The position numbers and the translations under genes were made by a program. Under the pieces are notes generated by a model. The model had not been told where the DNA came from. It made no database searches and saw only the letters and a list, made by a program, of their open reading frames with translations. From the NCBI RefSeq assembly GCF_964340395.1, contig NC_135554.1:16714092-16778091 (forward strand): 64,000 nucleotides of DNA, read 5' to 3'. Source of the stretch: Glandiceps talaboti. Taxonomy: Eukaryota > Hemichordata > Enteropneusta > Spengelidae. Position 1 is the first letter of the stretch. The number at the start of each line of letters is the position of its first letter. Below are positions 26,665 through 40,266 of the stretch, in pieces.

Positions 26665-28468
26665 TTCAGACAAGTCTGGGTTTTGGTTCATGCAGCATGC
26701 CTTGCCCTTTATTCTGTTGACAATAAAACGTCTTTAAATACACCTATGGGGTTTTGCTATGATAATAGTCAATACATCTCTACAAAAACGTCTCATTGCT
26801 GAATAGACACAACATAAACTGTAAAAATAAACTTCACGCGTTCACTGAAACAACTACATAAAGACCGGTATGTATGGTCAACTGGTGTTTTCACAATTAT
26901 TTGCGGGAAAAAACACGAACGTATGCAAAGCTGTGTTAGAAATCATATGTCTACAACCAAATGTCGGTTTTCTCTTCGTAAAACTATAAATTATATTTAA
27001 TGTCATGGCACTGTTATACGTAGTTCTAAGATATGTTTAAAAGTCGGCTTTGTAAAAAAAAAATGACAAATTGAATGTCTTTCCGTATATCTTTCAAAAA
27101 GAAGTGCACAGAATCTGCATTTTGGGTTTTAAAAAATCAGTCGGTTTAATGTTATAATTGAGTGGTTTTTAGACCAATTAGTTTTGAATGGATATTTTAT
27201 ATTCATTTCAAATAAGATAGACTCGAAATTAGCTTAAAGTGTATCAACAAATATATTGCTGTACAGAAACAGTAACTATGAAGGAGACTTAAGGATAATG
27301 AAAAAAAAATTATCCTCCACGTACTGGACATGTGTATGTAAGTCACATAAATTGGGAAATTACATTTTTTTGAAAGATTTTTGTAGAGTGGATCACTTTT
27401 GCTCCAAAAGTTTGTCTATTTCATAAAGTATAATAATTTATATTGTTTGGGTCTAGAATTTAGTTGAAATATTACAAAAAGTTACAAAAAAACGATAAGT
27501 TTGCTCAATTTTTTTTGGTTGGAAAATAAATCGCACAGACGTGGTTGGACATACTGGATTTTGATGTGATGACATGACCCTACCTATAATATCGTATCTA
27601 CTCAAGTCGACCAGGCAGCCTCTCATATAACTCAATTTGTACAAGCTTCTTACCAACGTATAAATGGATTGAAAACTCCGATGTCTGATTTTTTACCGAC
27701 AGAACAATTGTTGTATTCTTTGACGAGAAGTCACCCAGTAAGCCTTGAATGAAGGATACTATAAAGACTTTAAATCTCTCTCTTTTAGAACCAAAAAAGT
27801 ATCGGAGCATGAAATCTCTCGGTGAGACGGTGAGATAAAAATAAGGCTGGCTGTATCACATTGCACGATAAAATCACACAGTCGCCTTGCTTCTTTCGCA
27901 AAATGCCGGCAATCTGAAAAGACTTGATCGGATGCTCTTGAATGTGATACAGATTAAAGAAAGTGTGTGGATTTTGACGAAATTATATATTCCTTAATCC
28001 ATGAAAAACAATCTGCGTGAAAAATAACTTCTTAAGACTATATGTCCACACTTCATGGACTGAAGATTCGCTATTACATATGAATACAGAAAAGTGAAAT
28101 TTAAAAAGAAGAAAAAATAGTCCGAGATATCCTTTTACACGTCAATCACAGCCTTGTACAAATATTTGTTTGGTGACTTTCACCTCAAGGGTATGGCACT
28201 GGAAGCGATTTACACTCATTTGAGTTGTAAGAGTAAGATTGTCATCATCTTTAACAACACTACATCTTTGAAACCTAGAATCTCAACTATCCAAAACTAT
28301 GCAAAAAATCTTCACTGTCTACACCAAGTGGCTTTTGGTTTTACACACAAAAGTTGAAACTTACATATTTCATCTCCCTTTATCCCAAATCTTAAACATA
28401 ATGTATGAGCATTAGTCTCCATTAAAAAAAAACTTACTAAAATGTTAATTTCTATGATGGTCTTCATC
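26661..28468. other. downstream region of FoxE, no gene seen
   Basis: AT-rich sequence 3' of FoxE. It probably includes the FoxE 3' UTR. I see no clear AATAAA on the minus strand within the first kilobase; an ATTAAA lies near 27,145 and an AATAAA near 26,708. No other ORF has support. Confidence 0.5.
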
Positions 28469-29773
28469 CTAAAGTGAAGCCTGTGATATGAGTCTTTCGT
28501 GACCAAAATTAGCCGGTCTCATAAAGTGAGTTGTGTTCAGTCTTGAAGCAGTAGTATTGGCCGAGAACGAAAAGGCGAAATCGGTAACGTCCGGCGTTGA
28601 CGAACATGGGTACCTCGGTGTTGATGTCGTTGGGCCGATTGGTAGACAGTTCGTGTTTTGTGCAGTGTTACTAAAGATGGAGTTGGTGGTATCCGTCACA
28701 GGCGTTGATATGCTAGAGTATGGATACGGGAGGTTGGCAGTGAAGGTAGGATTTGAACGAGCAGCGTTGATGTTGGATGAAGAGTGGTGAAGAGGTGCTG
28801 AAGACTGGGGACTTCCATTTTGCGCGCATCTCTGGTCCGTTGCAGCAATTCTTGGGTCGGACACTGGTGACGAGAAATTATTCAGGCAAGGGTTAAGTGT
28901 ATTGTGACCCAGTGGATGTGGTGCTAAAGAACATTGTCTGTCTGTACCGGGGTTTATAATATTATCGATGGTAAAAATACGAGACGTTGAAGTGCCCAGA
29001 CTCGGTGGTGCTGCCGTTGGTGAATAATGCGACATGATGGTAGAGTGAGCCGCTCCGGCTGCATAACTCGGTTGTTGTCCATACAGAGATTGACTGTACA
29101 TGCTTTGATACTGGGCCCTACCTGTTGCAGTGGGAGTAAACGCACTCTCTTGTACGTAACCATTCATAAATGACGACTGTGCTGGATCTGATCTTTTGAA
29201 TCGCTTACGACGTCGTAGAAAACTGCCGTTGTCGAACATGTCTTCGGCGGCAGGATCCAGTGTCCAATAGTGTCCTTTGCCAGGTCGGCCAGGTTCGCGT
29301 GGAAGTTTGATGAAACAGTCGTTTAGCGTTAGATTGTGTCTGATAGAATTTTGCCATTTCTTGGAGTTATCTCTGTAAAATGGGAATCTCTCGGTAATAA
29401 ATTTGTATATACCTCCAAGGGTCAGTTTTCGTTCCGGTGAATTTGCTATCGACATGGCAATTAGTGCGATGTAGCTATAAGGGGGTTTTCCTCGTTGTGG
29501 TGGCCTTTTGCGTCTTCTTCCTCCACTTCCTTGGTTCGATGAAACTTCGTCGTCGCCTTGATCGGTCAATGAGGTATCGGTATGGTGCTCATCTTCATTC
29601 TCGTCACCATCTTTACTCACGTAGTGATGTGAAGGATTAGTACCATCAGTGTGAGTCGTTGAAGAGTCCACCATATCACCAGTCTCAGAAGTCACGTCGC
29701 TTGCTGTGTTGACGGGCATATCTACGGACCAGTTGACTACCATTGGTATCACAAGTTTAGTGCTTAATGCCAA
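28469..29773 (-). CDS. FoxE: forkhead transcription factor FoxE
   Basis: Intact single-exon gene, 434 residues; vertebrate FOXE genes are also single-exon. The acidic/Ser-Thr-rich N-terminus is followed by RRRKR (86-90) and a complete forkhead DNA-binding domain at about 94-190, beginning [17 protein letters not shown]. The recognition helix [17 protein letters not shown] spans 138-154, and the basic RRRKRFKR at 187-194 is a likely nuclear signal. [17 protein letters not shown] and [24 protein letters not shown]-type wing residues are characteristic of FoxE rather than FoxD or FoxC. An EH1-like Groucho-binding motif FTIDNII lies at 267-273 in a Ser/Thr/Pro/Asn-rich C-terminus. The first Met has a strong context (G at -3, G at +4); Met11 and Met19 are alternatives. 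In chordates FoxE acts in pharyngeal endoderm (endostyle or thyroid) and ectoderm or lens. Orthology is confident; the expression role here is inferred. Confidence 0.95.
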   Translation of the reverse strand: MALSTKLVIPMVVNWSVDMPVNTASDVTSETGDMVDSSTTHTDGTNPSHHYVSKDGDENEDEHHTDTSLTDQGDDEVSSNQGSGGRRRKRPPQRGKPPYSYIALIAMSIANSPERKLTLGGIYKFITERFPFYRDNSKKWQNSIRHNLTLNDCFIKLPREPGRPGKGHYWTLDPAAEDMFDNGSFLRRRKRFKRSDPAQSSFMNGYVQESAFTPTATGRAQYQSMYSQSLYGQQPSYAAGAAHSTIMSHYSPTAAPPSLGTSTSRIFTIDNIINPGTDRQCSLAPHPLGHNTLNPCLNNFSSPVSDPRIAATDQRCAQNGSPQSSAPLHHSSSNINAARSNPTFTANLPYPYSSISTPVTDTTNSIFSNTAQNTNCLPIGPTTSTPRYPCSSTPDVTDFAFSFSANTTASRLNTTHFMRPANFGHERLISQASL

Positions 29774-32008
29774 ATAAATTGGTGAGCCACGTTAGCACAC
29801 GGTAGGATTTACGCCGTCCTAAATTGGAAAGTATGGTTAAATTTCTCTACTTTTCCTCGCTGTCTAGAAGTCAGTGACCCAGTCACTTCAACACAGCTCT
29901 TGGACAGTTCAAGTCAAGTTGCCGACTGAAATGAACAAGCCAACCCGTGGTGTACAAAAGACGCATTTTGTGCGATATGCTAATTTAAGGTGTATCGGCA
30001 TAATACGCAGTGAAGTGCTAAGTATTGCGATTATGGGTGTGCATTTCATAGACATACAACACCGCCCAACTGGGTTAGCGTTTGTCAGTGTGAGACACGC
30101 GTTTTTATCCAAGCCTGAGCGTCGTCTAATGTTTTCATTGTCTATATGATAATGGGTTGTTGTTCAGTGTTTTATCATGGTAAACATTACACATCGTCAA
30201 AATGAAAGTGTCCAAAAAAAGTGCTTAACAACAATATGACAATAAATAAGTCATCGTTCTACCAATTTACACACTGTTTCACACCATAGCAAATTACAAG
30301 ATGTAATCTTTACAGCAAGTTGTCCACTATTTCAATATACACTAGTCCTGTACAAAGAAAACTTAACATGCTCACGCTTAGTATTTGGATGAAGTTTGAC
30401 ACATCAGCCTGGGGGGATTGGGAGAAAGTCATTTACATTATCCAAACTCTAAAAGTATCCATGTTACTTTTAGTAGTTGAAAGTTCGTACAGAAATGAAA
30501 AAAAAAGTGTAATTGTGACCAGATTTGAGAAATTCCACAGAAAAGCTAGAAAGCTAGCTACAAACATCAGCACACACACTAGCAATACCGGTTAACGTCC
30601 GTTCTCACAATGAAACAACCAGCAGCGTGTTGGCCGACACAAAAAGCTTACTTGAAGTGGTTTTATCTTTTTCAATAAAACACTTGACTTGCAGCCAAGG
30701 CGAATCAAATGGAAAAGTTTGTCATAATGTGGCACCAATGAAATGACTCAATGTCTGACCACTAAGGAAGAAGACGCCTAATCTGTTAAAGTGTATATTT
30801 ATAAACGAAGGCTACATTTCCCTAGAAAGTTGACAAACAAAGTAGGTATGGTTTGTTTCTACTACCCACAAATAAAGTCATGGTTGTTACAATGCAAACT
30901 GGTTGGAGTGATCGTGAATGAATCAGAGCTTATAATGGGAGTTGAAGTGTGTAGAAGGGTGATGGCGTTAAATCATTTCTTCTCCACTGTCTATATGTTG
31001 TAACTTGCAAGAATCACAGAAAAAGTAAAGACTGAAAACAAGAATGACTAGTTGTAATCCCAATATGACGAATACAATTCATTTGAAATCATGTTTGTTC
31101 AAACAAACCTCCCGGTGTTTCGTCTATCACTTAATTAATAACTACTCTGACAAAACTTTGTCTCCATTTTTGTTGTACATCGGTAGACAAAGCCGTTCTA
31201 AAGTGATTTGAAGCAACTTGTATAGCCATACATATTGACAAGGCCAACGGTGACAGGTAAGATACTTGACATAGCTGGAGCTTTCAGGAGAGGAAATTGA
31301 CTTATGTCGACTATATACCTCGGCATTCAATCAGTTATGTAAGTTCAACAGTTACTTGACCTACCGGTGTATGTACTATACCTACTGGTGTCGACAATAT
31401 ACACGTGGACACTCAACATGTTTAGTGTTGTTTATCCACTGGTCTAGAATTGATAGACCATCGATAGATCTGATTGACCATACCGTAATATACCTCTTGT
31501 GTTTTGGGAAATTTCGATTCCATCAGCCCATCGATCGAACATGCTTGGTTTGGACCCCACGCATGGATAAAGTCAGACTGATTCCATTATTGGACAGGTA
31601 GTAATTCCTACATTTTGTCTCGACGCGTCATCCGTGTAAGACACACGTAACTAGAATAACACAATACACTTAACAATCTTTGACTGTGATCAATTTAATT
31701 CATTTTCGACTATTGTACATGTTCATTTGTGCACCGGGTTTTCTCGAGATTCTTCGGTGACCAAAAACAATTTTTTTTCACGTCGTTTTATGTCAATATA
31801 CGAAGTGCATAAAAGTTGGTTCACCTTGGATTGTTTAGTTGACACCGCCACAGTAAATAACAACCAGACATAATATCTCCCAATGTTTAACTTCAAACAT
31901 AAACCCTCCAACCACAGAGGATGAAGGGTCCATGCTTTTAAACTAGTGATTAATAAAGGACACAGAACTTCCGTATTGAAAATACCAACTTGATTTATTG
32001 GGGTAGGT
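29774..32008. other. upstream region of FoxE, no gene seen
   Basis: Contains the FoxE promoter side (transcription leftward), but I can point to no TATA box or other decisive element. ORFs up to 145 codons lack family features; the longest crosses a TG/G microsatellite. Confidence 0.5.
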
Positions 32009-32046
32009 GTGTGTGTGTGTGTGTGTGTGTGTGGGGGGGGGGGGGT
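32009..32046. repeat. (TG)n followed by a G run
   Basis: About a dozen TG dinucleotides run directly into about 13 consecutive G. Confidence 0.95.
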
Positions 32047-34326
32047 ACAATACGAATCGTAAGTGCCCGAATTTTCAGCCAGAAGAAACACAATGTGAAA
32101 AGATGGAGGTGGACTGTACTTCAGTGATCGTAACAATACAATGAACAAATGTCGGTACAATTAAATCTGGGAATTAAACACATTTGCCAGAGAGTCTTTC
32201 AATCACCTTTTTTAGCTCCATCCAACATCGCTTCTCATTATGATTCATGTCTATAATCTAGTATCATATTTTGAAATTTAAAAAGTTGACATCCTAAAAG
32301 TAATATTTTATTCTGTGACAAGGCAGGGTTGGTAGTGGTAGGTTTCACAGCGATATGTTGTTGCTGTCTTAACCGTCTAGACTGCCATTTTCTATGCAAA
32401 GTTTAATAAAGGCTGTGAACTAACAATCAACAAATCTCCGAACTAAATATCAACAAATCGACAAGAGTGTAACAAATTGTGTTTTTAGTATGAGATCATT
32501 CACGTTGAGTGCCTCCACTTGGATCTACGGGATTCGCTTTAGAATACCGTGTTTATAGAAATACGAAAAGAAACAGAGAACGGGAGGGTTAAACAAACAT
32601 GGAAAAACTAAACAGAAACACCAACTTAAAGACACAAAAATAGACGTTAAGTCGAACGTTCTCATGGGTAAGCCGCGGGCATCTCAATCCTTGATAGCTT
32701 TGATGACTATCCCCTCCCCGAAGCAGGTTTTACCAGACACCTGTTTCTAACACCTTTAGCTATACTTCCAAAAGCCAAATCCTCGCTCCAGCAATGGTTA
32801 AAGTAGGAATAGTGTGAAAATTTGACATTATCTAATAATTGCCGTATATTCACAACTCTAAAACATCTCTTTTCTTTTCACAAGTTTAGTTAATGCCCAT
32901 TGTTACATAGTATCATTTTGTCATTGCGATGGCTAATTGTTTATTTGACGGTTTGAAGAAGACCCTTTGTTGAAGCACACTTCCAGTGTTTTGTTTGTAA
33001 CATCAGACCATTAGGTGCTTCATTCGCAATTACTTCAATTAGCCATGGTATTCAGTGCCTTTCTGGCCACATAATACGGATTTGTCTTTTCAGCTTCACT
33101 AACTAAAGAAAGTGACTAAATTGTTTAGCTTGCTAATAAGATGAAATCTCCACATTTCATATATTGTTCTTGTCTTAAATGGAGAAAGTTTCAGAAGTCG
33201 CCGACACTTTATAGAAAAAAGGGACAGAATTCTTTCGCTGTGACGTAACACACTGCATGTAGCTCGCAGCTTTCTGTGGAAGGATCGGTACACAGATGAC
33301 ACACGTATAATTCTGTATGAAATATCTATAAATTGCTAAAAATCAAACCTGAAACCCCCTGTTATATTGCCATATGATCGTAATTCTATTTTGCAATACT
33401 ATTTTTTACGAGCTTTTTTTTCGTTTGACCAACATGTATAGAAATGTTGGCATCCATGGCTAATGAGTGACTCCCACTAAATACATTAATTTACGCCGAA
33501 CTAGGCAAATCTAAACTGAAAAACGTCAAAGATTAATGTCAGACTGTGAGTACTACGGACATTAAAGTATAAATAGTTGTCTTAGTGTCAGCTAATTTAC
33601 TGACAACACACATAAAGAGACAGCTTAACACAATTATCGAGGTAAAACGCAATTATTGTGATGTCTGTACACAACAACTTGTAGTAGTATCCCAGACCAC
33701 TAAATTAATGGTCTGTGGTAGTATGCAAATAGTTGTGCAAGACACACGGAGACTTAAATGACATCTATCAAGTTTTTGAACGCAAATGTTCAATTTATAA
33801 TCAGTCCAACAAATAAATGATGGCAGGCGGTTTTAAAGATATTGCCAAGAGTCGAATAATTGCTTTCCCCTGACAGCTTTTTAGAAGCCAAAATACGGGC
33901 CAGTTGGTAGTTGAGTGACGTTTCTGTTAATAAGTTCTAAGACGCAAGGACTAGCGGCGATGCCAGCTTTGTGTGAACAACAACAGGGGTACAAGACTTT
34001 GACTGTATATGCCCCCAGACAAACGTTGTTGTCAAAAAGAAGAGAGGAGAATAACACGTTTCTAAGCTGTTGCTTTAAGACATGATATATTTCAAACTTG
34101 AACATAGATCAGTCCCATTGGTATCAAAGATGTACGGACTGTTATGTCAAGTCACAAGGCATAACGAGGCTGAACTAAGGACGACTGCCGACTAGAAGTT
34201 CCCGTTTCAATTAATAAATCATTATTAAACAAGTTAACATGGAAGACTTTTTAAATTTGAGGTAAAGTGACAGAATTAAGAGTTTATGTGTCTCACAAAG
34301 GAAACTAGCGAGTTGTTAGCGAGTGC
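32047..34326. other. intergenic, nothing recognised
   Basis: AT-rich sequence with no supported gene, RNA or strong repeat between FoxE and the 16-bp satellite. Confidence 0.5.
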
Positions 34327-35432
34327 CAACATATCTCAGTACCAACATATCTCGGTACCAAATATCTCAGTACCAACATACCTCAGTACCAACATACCTC
34401 AGTACCAACATGTCTCGGTACTAACAAACCTCAGTTCTAACATACATCAGTACTAAAACACCTCGGTGTCAGTACCAACACATCTCCGTACTAACATACC
34501 TCAGTTCTAACATACCTCAGTACCAGCATATCTCAGTACCAACATACCACAGTACCAACATATCTCGGTACTAACATATCTCAGTACCAACATACCTCAG
34601 TGCCAACATACCTCAGTACCAACATATCTCAGTAGTAACATACCTCAGTACCAACATATCTCAGTACCAACATATCTCAGTACCAACATATCTCAGTACC
34701 AACATACCTCAGTACCAACATATCTCAGTACCAACATATCTCGGTACCAACATATCTCGGTACCAACATACCTCGGTACCAACATACCTCAGTACCAACA
34801 TACCTCAGTACCAACATACCTCAGTACCAACATATCTCAGTACCAACATGTCTCGGTACCAACATATCTCAGTACTAACATACCTCAGTACCAACATATC
34901 TCAGTACCAGCATATCTCAGTACCAACATACCTCAGTACTAACATACCTCAGTACTAACATACCTCAGTACCAACATATCTCAGTACCAACATATCTCAG
35001 TACCAACATATCTCAGTACCAACATACCTCAGTACTAACATACCTCAGTACTAACATACCTCAGTACTAACATACCTCAGTACCAACATATCTCAGTACC
35101 AACATATCTCAGTACCAACATATCTCAGTACCAACATATCTCAGTACCAACATACCTCAGTACCAACATACCTCAGTACTAACATATCCCAGTACCAACA
35201 TACCTCAGTACCAACATATCTCAGTACCAACATACCTCAGTACCAACATATCTCAGTACTAACATACCTCAGTACTAACACACGTCAGTCCTAAAAATCT
35301 CAGTACCAATATATCTCAGTACTAAAAAACCTCAGTACTAACATATCTCAGTACCAACATATCTCAGTACTAACATACCTCAGTACTAACACACATCAGT
35401 CCTAAAAACCTCAGTGCCAACATATCTCAGTG
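34327..35432. repeat. 16-bp satellite, about 1.1 kb
   Basis: Roughly 69 tandem copies of a 16-bp unit, consensus CAGTACCAACATATCT. Variants recur (C for T in 'atacct', T for C in 'tacta', G for A in 'cggtacc') and tend to occur in neighbouring copies, suggesting spread by unequal exchange. The left and right edges are the most degenerate. There are no spacers, so it is not CRISPR-like. Confidence 0.95.
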
Positions 35433-36139
35433 TATGTTTTCATCTGTTCATCAATATAGTGTAATGGAAATCATTCATCTACATTCCAAGTCAAATGACA
35501 TGACAACAGCTGTTCAGACAATAGACAAAACATTTCATTTATTTATTCTTTCTTAAAAGGCATTTATTATTATATCAGTTGTCACACATTAATTCAGAAA
35601 TGTGAACAATTGGGTCTGCCAACAGTATGAAGTAAAGGTCACAAATACAAGTCAAGGGTCATAGTTCATATAACAAAAGGTCATAGTTCATAACAAAACA
35701 AGTCATAGATCAAACCATGCTGAAGATTATTTGGAGACTAGTTGCTATCTGACTGCATGATGCTGATTGGATGAGGATGGACTGAATAATACAGTTTCTG
35801 TATAATCAGCCAATCAGCATTAGCATTGCATAGCAGTGTAACAGGAGATAGATTGAACACATTCTAGTGTTGGCAATCAAGTAATTTGCAGTTGTATGTG
35901 ATGCAATGTGGACAGTGTACAGCACTGACCTGGCTCTATTTATCACCCCCAATTTTTTTTTTAAATTCCAAATTAACCCTTTGGTAATTCCTAACTTTCA
36001 CTTTTATCTTCATCTCACATGCAGCACCATCTTCTTTTAACAATAACAATTAACACTTTTTTCATTTGCAAAAATTCCTAATTTTTAATTCTTTTAACCA
36101 AAAGGTACACGACAAGCATACTAGGTCTGCTGTGACTAA
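35433..36139. other. intergenic with one CCAAT inverted pair
   Basis: No gene. ATGCTGATTGG (about 35,760) and CCAATCAGCAT (about 35,811) form an inverted pair, a single-copy version of the arrayed unit that follows. Confidence 0.5.
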
Positions 36140-36610
36140 TGCAAAATTGAAGATCATTCTGATTGGTCATTTTAGTTAAAGTTTTGACACATTAGCAAAT
36201 ATACTTAAGACTTTTATTTCATGACTCATGTCAAGTATCATTCTGATTGGTCACTTGCAATCCAAGTTACCATACAGTAACCAATCAGCATTAGGTTTGT
36301 ATTTCTTGACTTATGTAAAGCATTCTGATTGGTCATTTGCAATCCAAGTTACCATGTATTAACCAATCAGCATTAGGTTTGTATTTCTTGACTTTAGGTA
36401 ACACATTCTGATTGGCATAAACCAATCATTAGGTTTGTATTTCTTGACTTATGTAAAGCATTCTGATTGATCATTTGCAATCCAAGTTACCATACAGTAA
36501 CCAATCAGCATTAGGTTTGTATTTCTTGACTTATATAAAGAATTCTGATTGGCCATTTGTAATCCAAGCTATCATACATTAACCAATCAGCTATAGGTTT
36601 GTATTTTTTA
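36140..36610. repeat. tandem units carrying paired CCAAT boxes
   Basis: About five imperfect units of roughly 100-120 bp. Each contains TTCTGATTGGTCA, then 'ttgcaatccaagttacc', then ACCAATCAGCAT and 'taggtttgtatttcttgac'. CTGATTGGT and ACCAATCAG are inverse complements, so each unit can form a stem of about 9 bp. CCAAT is the NF-Y core motif; function here is unknown. Confidence 0.85.
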
Positions 36611-38631
36611 TGACAAATTTTGTACAACTCCTGACAAAATATTGTGTGTAACACAAAATATAAAAGAACTGAAAACATGACAATGTAGAGTAAGAGGAAT
36701 AGTGGTTTTGACAGACCCAAATTACTATTGAAGAATTAAAAGAAACTGAATTTATAACTAAACTAAACACTAAAATATGACATAACTGAAATATTAAAAC
36801 AAAAAGCCAAATGATAAAAACCTGTAAGATAAACTCTGTTCTTGTTATATTAAACTAAGTAAAATGTCACAGTTAACTGACCCAACATATTTTAATAAAT
36901 AGTTTCTAAATACCTCCGTGAGATATTTTTTATGTTTTAAATATTTTGCCATGAAATAGTTAAATAGATATTTCTGCAAAAATAAACCTTCGTTCCTTCC
37001 TTGCACCATGTAATAGTTCTGGGTTATACCATAAAACTGTTGGTATTTTATTTCATAAAACATTCAGTTTGGTAATAACACAAAACATTGCTGGTATTTA
37101 TTTCCTAAAGCAGACCAAGTACAAACACCCACAAAACATTCCATACCACGATAAGAACCAAATATAGCTGCCTTTCTTCATACCCGGGTATATATATATA
37201 TATATATGCACTGCAGACTTTTTTTCCTCCCAGAAGTGAATGAAATTTTCTTTTTGGGCATGTCAGACTTTTTAAGAGCGTAGATCCTGTACCAGATTTT
37301 TTGAGTTGTATTAAAAGCTGAGTTTTTTACGTAACATACAATAAATATCGTCATTCACAATTTAGCACTGCAGTGTTTTGGAGAAGACACCATTGTAAAT
37401 ACCGGGACATCGTATTCTTTATTAAGGGAAATACCATTCTAAATTAGGGGGAGATACAATTGATGACAAAGATTGTTGGATAACAATGGCCTGGGCAAAC
37501 TGAATACAAAAATTTTAATTTGGCAATTTATGGTTATGAACCTCTTTGTCTCAAGACTAATTTTGCTGGAACACACAAATTTCTTCCTGTACATACTGCA
37601 ACAGCTCAGTAATTAAACGACTTAGGGCCTTGGAAACCATACAATGGCTACATTTCCAAGCCATGAAAACATTTAAAGTTTACAGTATTTCACAAGCAAT
37701 AGATTTGAAAGTTTCCCTCCCAAACTAGTACAAACTTTGGGTCTACAAATCAACACAGATGTACTACAGTATTACTGTGTATTGTGAATGGAAAATAAAG
37801 CCAAACAAAACTAACATAAAATAAATGATCTGGGACATATACAGCTTACTAATACTAGATTCTGGAATGCATCTTGAAAACAAAATAACACACATTATAA
37901 CATGCAGGAAAGATGTACAAAACTACATAAAAAAGATGGCTTTGTAGACAGACAAATAGTCACTTTTCTAACTTACCGGTATAAACTTCTTCTACACTGA
38001 CTGGGGTTTCATTATTCAGGTTTTAAACCCAAACAATACTTGTTAGTTTTCAAGAATGGCAGTGGCACATGTTTTACCTTAAACTAATTCATAAAAATAC
38101 TGTCTTCCTCTTGCAATGGAAACAAGTATTCACCATTAAAATTAGCTCTGTATCCACTTCCCATATTCCCTTGTTAACATAAAACCATATAATTTTTTTG
38201 TGGGGTGTGGGGGGGGGGGGGGTAAATTTTGTAGGGGATAAACATACTGTATACAATAGCTTTGCTGTCAGAAGATTCTACGTTACCAATTAATAAAGCC
38301 AGTCCTGCTATTTCTATGTTGCCATGACTACAATCGTTATACAACATTAAGGAGTCAAAAATCATCAAATACTGAGTGGCTGATATTATGGTGGAAAGCT
38401 AATTGTCAACAAGGCCCTCACAACAGGTGTTCAATTCTATAAACTAAGTATGTACTATGTGTGGTCTATTTTGAACTCAGTGTGCCATTCCCACCTAGTA
38501 CCTCAATTCTTCTGTATTGACATGACCCAATTAAATTGTATGTATTTTAGTTCTCACTGATACTTTCCATTTACTATAAATTATAAGTTCAATTGTTAGA
38601 CAAAGCAGACACCTCTTAGAGCTTATTGTTA
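36611..38631. other. intergenic, nothing recognised
   Basis: AT-rich sequence with a short TA run at about 37,191-37,207 and a G run at about 38,201-38,222. No coding or RNA feature can be supported. Confidence 0.5.
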
Positions 38632-39070
38632 ATGTTCTATGGTGGCAGCCAATCAAAGTAGACAAAACTTAGTGTGGAGGTCAATGTTCTATGGTGGCAG
38701 CCAATCAAAGTAGACAAAACTTAGTGTGGAGGTCAATGTTCTATGGTGGCAGCCAATCAAAGTAGACAAAACTTAGTGTGGAGGTCAATGTTCTATGGTG
38801 GCAGCCAATCAAAGTAGACAAAACTTAGTGTGGAGGTCAATGTACTCTATAAACAGCCAATCAAAGTCCACAAAACTTAATGTGGAGGTCAATGTTCTAT
38901 GGTGGCAGCCAATCAAAGTGGACAAAACTTAGTATGGAGGTCAATGTTCTATGATGGCAGCCAATCAAAGCAGACAAAACTTAGTGTGGAGGTCAATGTT
39001 CTATGGTGGCAGCCAATCAAAGTACACAAAACTTAGTGTGGAGGTCAATGTACTCTATAAACAGCCAATG
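38632..39070. repeat. 52-bp minisatellite with CCAATCA
   Basis: About eight copies of a 52-bp unit containing 'tgttctatggtggcagccaa' and 'gacaaaacttagtgtggagg'. The first four are nearly identical. The fifth and last carry the variant 'gtactctataaacagccaat', so the variant is shared by non-adjacent copies. Confidence 0.95.
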
Positions 39071-39484
39071 AAAACATATGTTTCAATGCTGACCTGCTGG
39101 ATAATGGTAAATCTGTATGAGATAAATGATGTTCAAATAGAAATTTTTTGTCAAAGTGATATGTTCAGCTGAGATACTACATCAAGAAAAAAATCATACT
39201 CTTGAATATATCTATATATGTATGTATATATAATATATTGTACACATTTATCAGTTTTATCAACTGAATGCCACATAATGTACAATGTACTCACAGTTTG
39301 AGGACAACTAAATATCACATAATGCCCAACAAAAAACAAAGTACAGTTTACATAATCATACTGAGTTGAATTTAATGCAAATTTATGCAAATTAAAGTAT
39401 GCTCACATATCATGTGCAGTTTAACATGTACACAATCAAAATACAACTTGTAATCACGCATAAATTTGAATGGTATACCAAGAC

Positions 39485-39695
39485 GAAATGGTCTTTGTCA
39501 GTGTGTGACCTGACACAAGTATGTATCACGGTCTTTGTCAGTGTATATATCATGGTCTTTGTCAGTGTGTGACCTGACACAAGTATGTATCATGGTCTTT
39601 GTCAGTGTGTGACATGACACAAGTATGTATCACGGTCTTTGTCAGTGTGTGTATCATGGTCTTTATCAGTGTGTGACCTGACACAAGTATGTATA
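39485..39695. repeat. tandem repeat 'ggtctttgtcagtgtgtgac'
   Basis: About five copies of a unit of variable length (30-60 bp) with 'ggtctttgtcagtgtgtgac' and 'acacaagtatgtatca'. Short units lack the central part. Confidence 0.85.
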
Positions 39696-40266
39696 CCGCT
39701 TACAAATCTACACCAAGACATCATGGTCTTATTGGATACATTGGCTTTGAGCAAAGCATCTATAGTCACATGGTGGTCACATGGTATTTTTATTACAGTA
39801 CCTGACAGAACATCTTTTTGCTGGTCGACTCTTAGCATATAGAGTATTTGCTCCAAGATCTGTGGCTGAGTATACTGGACTACAAAAGACAACAGTAACA
39901 CTCATATTGCAGCTTAGGATAATTTGTTTATAGCACCTTTCAGAATAAATAATCTTGTTCACTTTGGATTTAGAATACCTTCAAAACATCCCACTTTTAA
40001 ACTTTATGCTCCCTTTTTGATGTTTTTTCCCCCAAATAAAAACAGGTTACTGATTTCACATGTACTTGTACTTTCTCATTACAATTGAAACAGAGAGTGA
40101 AACTTTGATGCGACCAAATTCATACCGTACCTTGAGAGTAAAGGTTTGCTACAAGTTTTAATAACGCACTGATAATGATACATAAGTAATTAAAAACTAG
40201 GGGTCAGTGGGTGCTGATTTCAGATCAAATCTAACACAAACAAATGCTTGGTTTGCTAACAAAAGG
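39696..40266. other. intergenic downstream of SLC35E1
   Basis: No gene or repeat recognised. It lies beyond the candidate poly(A) signal of SLC35E1. Confidence 0.45.

Noticed and set aside
26037-26691. Long ORFs of Met-Tyr-Val-Cys and Thr-Tyr-Ile-His repeats
   Set aside because: They are translations of the CATA microsatellite, open in several frames at once because the unit has no stop codon.
28533-28790. 85-codon plus-strand ORF
   Set aside because: Antisense shadow of the FoxE coding sequence.
34327-35432. CRISPR-like regular repeats
   Set aside because: Units are directly adjacent with no unique spacers, and the DNA is clearly animal.
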